Part shown: in pieces, positions 60,205-64,000 of the stretch
Layout: each line of letters starts with the position of its first letter
Position numbering within the stretch: the first letter of the stretch is position 1
DNA from: Diaphorobacter nitroreducens
GTDB taxonomy: Bacteria > Pseudomonadota > Gammaproteobacteria > Burkholderiales > Burkholderiaceae_C
Direction of reading: 5' to 3'
Assembly: GCA_003755025.1 (NCBI GenBank)
Contig: RJVL01000001.1
Coordinates: 496,001-560,000 of the forward strand
DNA: 64,000 nucleotides
Translations under genes and position numbers: made by a program
The notes under the pieces: model-generated
Seen by the model: the letters and a program-made list of their open reading frames with translations, nothing else
Database searches by the model: none
Told to the model about the DNA's origin: nothing

Positions 60205-61008
60205 ATGCGCATGCTGTTCCGACGGCTGTCCCATACCGGTTTGCTGCTGTGCGTGGCGCTGGGGGTATCGGCTTGCGGCGAGAAGAAAACCGAGCTGGGC
60301 GAAGGCGGTTCGGTGGTCACTGGCTCGGCCGGGCCCCAGGGCCCGCGCAACGCCGCGCGCGAGCTGCTGCGCTGCGACAGCCCCGTGGCCACCGTGGCGC
60401 TGGCCGAGAGTCCCCACGGCTATGCCACGGGTGGTTACAACCTGCCCGCCTCGCCCGTGCCGCTGATCAAGCTCATGGTGCAACAAAGCGGCTGCTTTCG
60501 CGTGATGGACCGCGGCGCGGGGCTGCGTGGTACGGTACAGGAGAGCGAATTGCGTGAATCGGGCGTGCTGCGCCCCAACTCGACCGTGGCCAAGGGGCGT
60601 GGCTATGAGGCGCAGTACACGCTCACTCCCAGCCTGACCTTCAGCGAAAGCGATGCCGGGCGCGGCCTGGCGGGCATCATGGGCATGATTCCAGTGCTGC
60701 GCGACCTGGCCGGCCTGATCGGCCTGGCCGAGCAGGTGAAGTTCAAGGAGGCGCAGACGGCGCTACTGCTGTCGGACAACGAAACCACCGAACAGGTGGC
60801 TGCCGCTACGGGCGCGGCCCGCACCACCGATCTGGGCATCGGCGGCATCATGATCGGGCGGCTGGGGGGTGCATCCGGGGCAGGTTGGAGCAACACCAAC
60901 GAAGCCAAGGTGGTTGCCGCCGCCTTCCTGGATACGCACAACGCCCTGGTGGAGCAGGTGCGGGCCCTGCAAGCCAAGCCCCTGCCGCCGCCGGTGCCGA
61001 GCCGCTAG
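60205..61008 (+). CDS. Lipoprotein of the CsgG/HfaB-like type
   Basis: A 267-residue lipoprotein. The signal peptide ends in a lipobox (LGVSAC), and the ATG at 60205 has GGAGGGA six bases upstream. The mature part resembles CsgG-type secretion lipoproteins: VPLIKLMVQQSGCFRVMDRGAG near residue 88, then a long pattern of amphipathic strands (YEAQYTLTPSLTF, KEAQTALLLSDNET). The exact substrate is unknown. No curli (csg) genes are nearby, so this is a family-level resemblance only. It stands between aspS and nudB. Confidence 0.7.
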   Translation: MRMLFRRLSHTGLLLCVALGVSACGEKKTELGEGGSVVTGSAGPQGPRNAARELLRCDSPVATVALAESPHGYATGGYNLPASPVPLIKLMVQQSGCFRVMDRGAGLRGTVQESELRESGVLRPNSTVAKGRGYEAQYTLTPSLTFSESDAGRGLAGIMGMIPVLRDLAGLIGLAEQVKFKEAQTALLLSDNETTEQVAAATGAARTTDLGIGGIMIGRLGGASGAGWSNTNEAKVVAAAFLDTHNALVEQVRALQAKPLPPPVPSR

Positions 61009-61036
61009 CGCAGCGCGCATGCACAGGGACGGCGCC

Positions 61037-61489
61037 ATGTACAAAATTCCCGAATCCGTGCTGGTGGTGGTGCACACGCCTGCGCTGGACGTGCTGCTGC
61101 TGCGCCGTGCCGACTCGGCCGAAGATTTCTGGCAATCGGTCACCGGCAGCAAGGATTTTGCGGGCGAGGACTGGGCCGTCACCGCCGCGCGCGAGGCGGC
61201 GGAGGAAACCGGCATCCAGGCGGCCGCTGCGGGCTGCGCGCTGCGCGACTGGGGCATGGAGAACATCTACAGCATCTACCCGCAATGGCGGCACCGCTAC
61301 GCGCCGGGTGTCTGCCTGAATACCGAGCGTGTCTTCGGCCTGTGCGTGCCGGCGCAGACGCCAGTGGCCTTGAATCCGCGCGAACACACGGCATATGCTT
61401 GGATGGGCTGGCGCGAAGCCGCGGACCGCTGCTACTCGCCTTCCAATGCCGAGGCCATACTCTGGCTGCCACGATTCGTTGGACGATGA
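61037..61489 (+). CDS. nudB: Dihydroneopterin triphosphate pyrophosphatase (NUDIX)
   Basis: A 150-residue NudB, the same length as the E. coli enzyme. It removes pyrophosphate from 7,8-dihydroneopterin triphosphate in folate synthesis. The start YKIPESVLVVVHTPALDVLLLRRADSAEDFWQSVTGS is diagnostic. The Nudix box lies near residues 40-65 (AREAAEETGI). I chose the ATG at 61037; an alternative six codons upstream is also in frame. Its stop overlaps the next start as ATGA. folE, which makes its substrate, lies 2.1 kb downstream on the same strand. Confidence 0.9.
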   Translation: MYKIPESVLVVVHTPALDVLLLRRADSAEDFWQSVTGSKDFAGEDWAVTAAREAAEETGIQAAAAGCALRDWGMENIYSIYPQWRHRYAPGVCLNTERVFGLCVPAQTPVALNPREHTAYAWMGWREAADRCYSPSNAEAILWLPRFVGR

Positions 61490-62253
61490 CCGCAACACCG
61501 ATCGAACTGCCTGCCGAGCATTCCGGCATCCTGCGCGTAGCGACCTACAACATCCACAAGGGTGTGCAGGGGCTGGGCCCCGCGCGCCGGCTGGAGATCC
61601 ACAATCTGGGCCTGGCGGTCGAGCAGCTCGATGCAGACATCGTCTGCCTGCAGGAGGTGCGCAGGATGAACCGCAAGGAGGCCAGCTACTTCGAGCGTTG
61701 GCCCCATGTGCCGCAGGCCGAGTACCTGGCCCCCGAAGGTTACGAAGCCATCTACCGCACCAATGCCTTCACGCGCCACGGAGAGCACGGCAACGCGCTG
61801 CTCACGCGCTGGCCGGTGATCGGCCACCAGCACGAGGACATCTCCGACCATCGCTTCGAGCAGCGCGGCCTGCTGCATGTGGAGGTGGAGATACAGGGCC
61901 GCCGGGTGCATGCCATCGTGGTGCACCTGGGCCTGGTGCCCGGCAGCCGCATCCGCCAGGTGGCGCAGCTGCAGCGCTTCATCGCGCGCGAGGTGCCCGA
62001 GGATGCCCCGCTGGTCGTTGCGGGCGACTTCAACGACTGGGGGCTGCAGATCAAGCGCATGCTTGCGGGCTTCGGGCTCTTCGAGTACGACGATGCGCCC
62101 CAGGCCTTCACCTACCCGGCCCGCCTGCCCATGGTGCAGCTGGACCATGTGTATGTGCGGGGCCTCACCCCGCTGGGGCTGCAGGTGCCGCGTGGGCGGA
62201 TCTGGTGGCGCATGTCGGACCATTTGCCGCTGATCGCAGAGTTCAAGCTCTGA
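61486..62253 (+). CDS. Endonuclease/exonuclease/phosphatase family protein
   Basis: A 255-residue hydrolase of the EEP superfamily (DNase I/inositol phosphatase fold). Catalytic motifs are ATYNIHKGVQG near residue 18, DIVCLQEVRRMN near 45, GDFNDW near 180 and the terminal SDHLPLIAEF. The substrate is unknown; related genes lie next to clsB in E. coli (ybhP-clsB). The start overlaps the nudB stop and clsB starts five bases after its stop, so the three genes look cotranscribed. Confidence 0.9.
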   Translation: MTATPIELPAEHSGILRVATYNIHKGVQGLGPARRLEIHNLGLAVEQLDADIVCLQEVRRMNRKEASYFERWPHVPQAEYLAPEGYEAIYRTNAFTRHGEHGNALLTRWPVIGHQHEDISDHRFEQRGLLHVEVEIQGRRVHAIVVHLGLVPGSRIRQVAQLQRFIAREVPEDAPLVVAGDFNDWGLQIKRMLAGFGLFEYDDAPQAFTYPARLPMVQLDHVYVRGLTPLGLQVPRGRIWWRMSDHLPLIAEFKL

Positions 62254-62257
62254 TTCC

Positions 62258-63487
62258 ATGGTCGCCCCCACGCGCGCGCACGCTACCGGCCGAGACCACC
62301 AGATCCAGCTGCTGCAGGGCACGCAGGAGTTGTTCCCGGCGCTGATCGCCGAGATGGATGCGGCGCTGTCCGATATCCAGTTCGAGACCTACATCTTTGA
62401 CTGCACTGGCGCGGGCGCCGACGTGGCCGAGGCGCTGATGCGCGCAGCCCGGCGCGGCGTGCGCGTGCACCTGGCGCTGGACGGCGTGGGCACGGGGCGG
62501 CTGCCCGAGCCTTGGCGCACCCGCATGGTGCAGGCCGGCGTGCACGTGCAGGTGTATTCGCCGCTCGGCCCGCTGGGCCTGCTGCTGCCGATGCGCTGGC
62601 GCCGGCTGCACCGCAAGCTGTGCGTGGTGGATGGCTGCGTGCTGTTCTGCGGCGGCATCAACGTGCTGGACGACTTCCACGACCCCAACCACGGCGCGCT
62701 CACCGCGCCGCGCTTTGACTTTGCCGTGCGCGCCGAGGGCAGCCTGGTGCAGCAGGCCAGCGAGACCATGGAGCAACTGTGGTGGCGCATGCGCGCGGTG
62801 CGCGACGTACGCCAGCGCCGCCTGTCGCTGGCCCTGGCCGACCTGCGCGCCGCCAGCGCCGCACGCCTGGCGGCGCGGCGCGCCGAGAGCCGTGCGCGGG
62901 GCATGCGCGCCGAGCTGGTGCTGCGCGACAACGTGCGCAACCGTGCACGCATCGAGCGCGCCTACCTGCGCGCCATTGCTCGCGCGCGGCATGAGGTCAT
63001 CATCGCCAACGCCTACTTTGTGCCCGGTGGCAAGCTGCGCCGGGCGCTGGTGCTGGCGGCGCGGCGCGGCGTGCGCGTACAGCTGCTGCTGCAGGGGCGG
63101 TACGAATACTTCATGCAATACCACGCAGCGCGGCCGGTGTACGGCACGCTGCTGGCGGCGGGCGTGGAGATTCATGAATACGCGCCCAGCTTCCTGCACG
63201 CCAAGGTGGCGGTGATCGACGCGGACAGCCGCCGCGCCTGGGCCACGGTGGGCTCGTCCAACCTGGACCCGCTGTCGCTGCTGCTGGCGCGCGAGGCCAA
63301 TGTGATCGTGCGCGACGCCCCCTTTGCCCAGGACCTGCGCAAGCGGCTGCGCCACGCCATGGCCCACGAAGGCCGCCGGCTTGACCCGCAGCGCTACGCC
63401 GAACGCCCCTGGCGCGAGCGCGCGCTGGACCGCATCGCCTTCGGCATCATGCGCGCGGCCCTGTGGGTGACGGGCAACCGCTACTGA
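62258..63487 (+). CDS. clsB: Cardiolipin synthase B (phospholipase D family)
   Basis: A 409-residue ClsB. It makes cardiolipin from phosphatidylglycerol and can form related phospholipids. Two PLD half-sites are present: HRKLCVVDG near residue 118 and HAKVAVIDADS near 314, each followed by the usual NxxD-type residues (GGINVLD, GSSNLDPLS). The second half begins near residue 225. There is no membrane helix at the N-terminus, which fits ClsB rather than ClsA. It follows the EEP hydrolase gene by five bases, as in E. coli ybhP-clsB. Confidence 0.94.
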   Translation: MVAPTRAHATGRDHQIQLLQGTQELFPALIAEMDAALSDIQFETYIFDCTGAGADVAEALMRAARRGVRVHLALDGVGTGRLPEPWRTRMVQAGVHVQVYSPLGPLGLLLPMRWRRLHRKLCVVDGCVLFCGGINVLDDFHDPNHGALTAPRFDFAVRAEGSLVQQASETMEQLWWRMRAVRDVRQRRLSLALADLRAASAARLAARRAESRARGMRAELVLRDNVRNRARIERAYLRAIARARHEVIIANAYFVPGGKLRRALVLAARRGVRVQLLLQGRYEYFMQYHAARPVYGTLLAAGVEIHEYAPSFLHAKVAVIDADSRRAWATVGSSNLDPLSLLLAREANVIVRDAPFAQDLRKRLRHAMAHEGRRLDPQRYAERPWRERALDRIAFGIMRAALWVTGNRY

Positions 63488-63515
63488 ATGCCGCGCCCCT
63501 GCCGGTGGGAAAATA

Positions 63516-63578
63516 TTGCTATTGTTTGGATAGCTGCTGACGCTTGCCCCATAAGCGCTAGAGGCATAAAAGGCTTAT
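63516..63578 (+). repeat. Dispersed repeat, copy R13
   Basis: Reads TTGCTATTGTTTGGATAGCTG, then CTGACGCTTG, loop, ATAAGCGCTAGAGGC and an A-rich tail. It lies between clsB and folE, about 37 bases before the folE start. Confidence 0.92.
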
Positions 63579-63614
63579 AAAGCCTGGATCGGCATTCGCT
63601 GGTACCATGCCGCC

Positions 63615-64000
63615 ATGTCTTCAGAACCCCCAGCACCCCTGAGCGGCGCCGCGCCCGACGAGGGCACGCCCGTCTCCGTCAAGATTCGCGAACGGCTGAA
63701 CGCGGCGCGCCGGCGCTTCCATGCCAACGACAACATTGCGGAGTTCATCCAGCCCGGCGAGCTGGAGCGCCTGCTGGACGAGGTCGAGGCCAAGATGCAG
63801 GGCGTCCTCGACAGCATGGTCATCGACACAGCGGGCGACCACAACACGCAGGCCACGGCGCGCCGGGTGGCCAAGATGTACCTCAACGAGGTCTTCAAGG
63901 GCCGCTACGTGCAGCCGCCGGCGATCACCGAGTTTCCCAACGCCGAGCACTTGAACGAGCTGATGATCGTCGGCCCCGTCACCGTGCGCAGCGCCTGCAG
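63615..64000 (+). CDS. folE: GTP cyclohydrolase I (C-terminus cut by window edge)
   Basis: The first 128 residues of a GTP cyclohydrolase I, which converts GTP to 7,8-dihydroneopterin triphosphate, the first step of folate synthesis. The visible part has the regulatory N-terminal region and the start of the catalytic domain, including NAEHLNELMIVGPVTVRSAC, where the final Cys is the first zinc ligand. The remaining zinc ligands and the active site lie beyond the window. The ATG at 63615 is the first suitable start after repeat R13. nudB upstream makes the next enzyme of the same pathway. Confidence 0.88.
   Translation, partial: MSSEPPAPLSGAAPDEGTPVSVKIRERLNAARRRFHANDNIAEFIQPGELERLLDEVEAKMQGVLDSMVIDTAGDHNTQATARRVAKMYLNEVFKGRYVQPPAITEFPNAEHLNELMIVGPVTVRSAC

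Overview
This is ordinary chromosomal sequence of a high-GC betaproteobacterium, almost certainly a member of the Comamonadaceae (Acidovorax/Alicycliphilus/Diaphorobacter-like). The evidence is the Burkholderiales-type gene order (petABC-sspAB; DciA-like/M23/secA; argJ-DUF815-mutT-yacG-zapD-coaE-pilDCB; hemA-prfA-prmC-grxD; HIT-DUF971-ubiE-Tim44-ubiJ-ubiB), the large Bug-type substrate-binding protein family, and a dispersed intergenic repeat. I see no rRNA, transposase, phage, plasmid, toxin-antitoxin or CRISPR locus. The window cuts two genes: a ferric-reductase-like flavohemoprotein on the left and GTP cyclohydrolase I on the right.

Layout. 1-8.1 kb: ferric-reductase-like protein, Nif3-like protein, pdxA, mscL, the cytochrome bc1 operon petABC, sspA/sspB and tRNA-Thr. 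8.2-15.2 kb: DciA-like protein, M23 peptidase, secA, argJ, a DUF815 ATPase and mutT. 15.2-22.1 kb, minus strand: yacG, zapD, coaE and pilD-pilC-pilB, then tRNA-Pro and ispB. 22.2-28.5 kb: rplU-rpmA-obgE-proB, rppH (opposite strand), proS and a lytic transglycosylase. 28.6-33.9 kb, minus strand: a CNNM/CorC-type protein and grxD-prmC-prfA-hemA. 34-40.6 kb: a small membrane protein, a LysR regulator divergent from a Bug protein, an N-formylglutamate amidohydrolase-like protein, a large MscS-type channel and ugpQ. 40.6-45 kb, minus strand: ugpC, ugpE, ugpA, ugpB, with a Pho-box-like site upstream of ugpB. 45.2-64 kb, plus strand: serA, a 1307-residue FAD/Fe-S fusion oxidoreductase, HIT and DUF971 proteins, ubiE, a Tim44-domain protein, ubiJ, ubiB, a sodium:solute symporter, an FmdB-type zinc ribbon, a DUF502 protein, aspS, a lipoprotein, nudB, a nuclease-like hydrolase, clsB and folE.

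The most distinctive feature is a roughly 55-60 bp element present 13 times (about one per 5 kb). Its core is ATAGCTGCTTGCGCTTG, a short loop, then an AAGCGCTAG or GGGCGCTAG arm, followed by a GCC-AAATTT-like tail. Eleven copies lie between genes, in codirectional or convergent gaps and never in a divergent promoter region. Two appear to lie inside coding sequences: the 3' end of the FmdB-type gene and the middle of a 92-residue membrane protein gene. Copies supply the start codon of the DUF815 gene and the stop codon of prfA, and several abut start codons that lack a clear Shine-Dalgarno sequence. Eleven of 13 copies point the same way on the chromosome, even where the flanking genes are on the other strand. 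I know of no function for it. It is the best candidate here for an under-described system.
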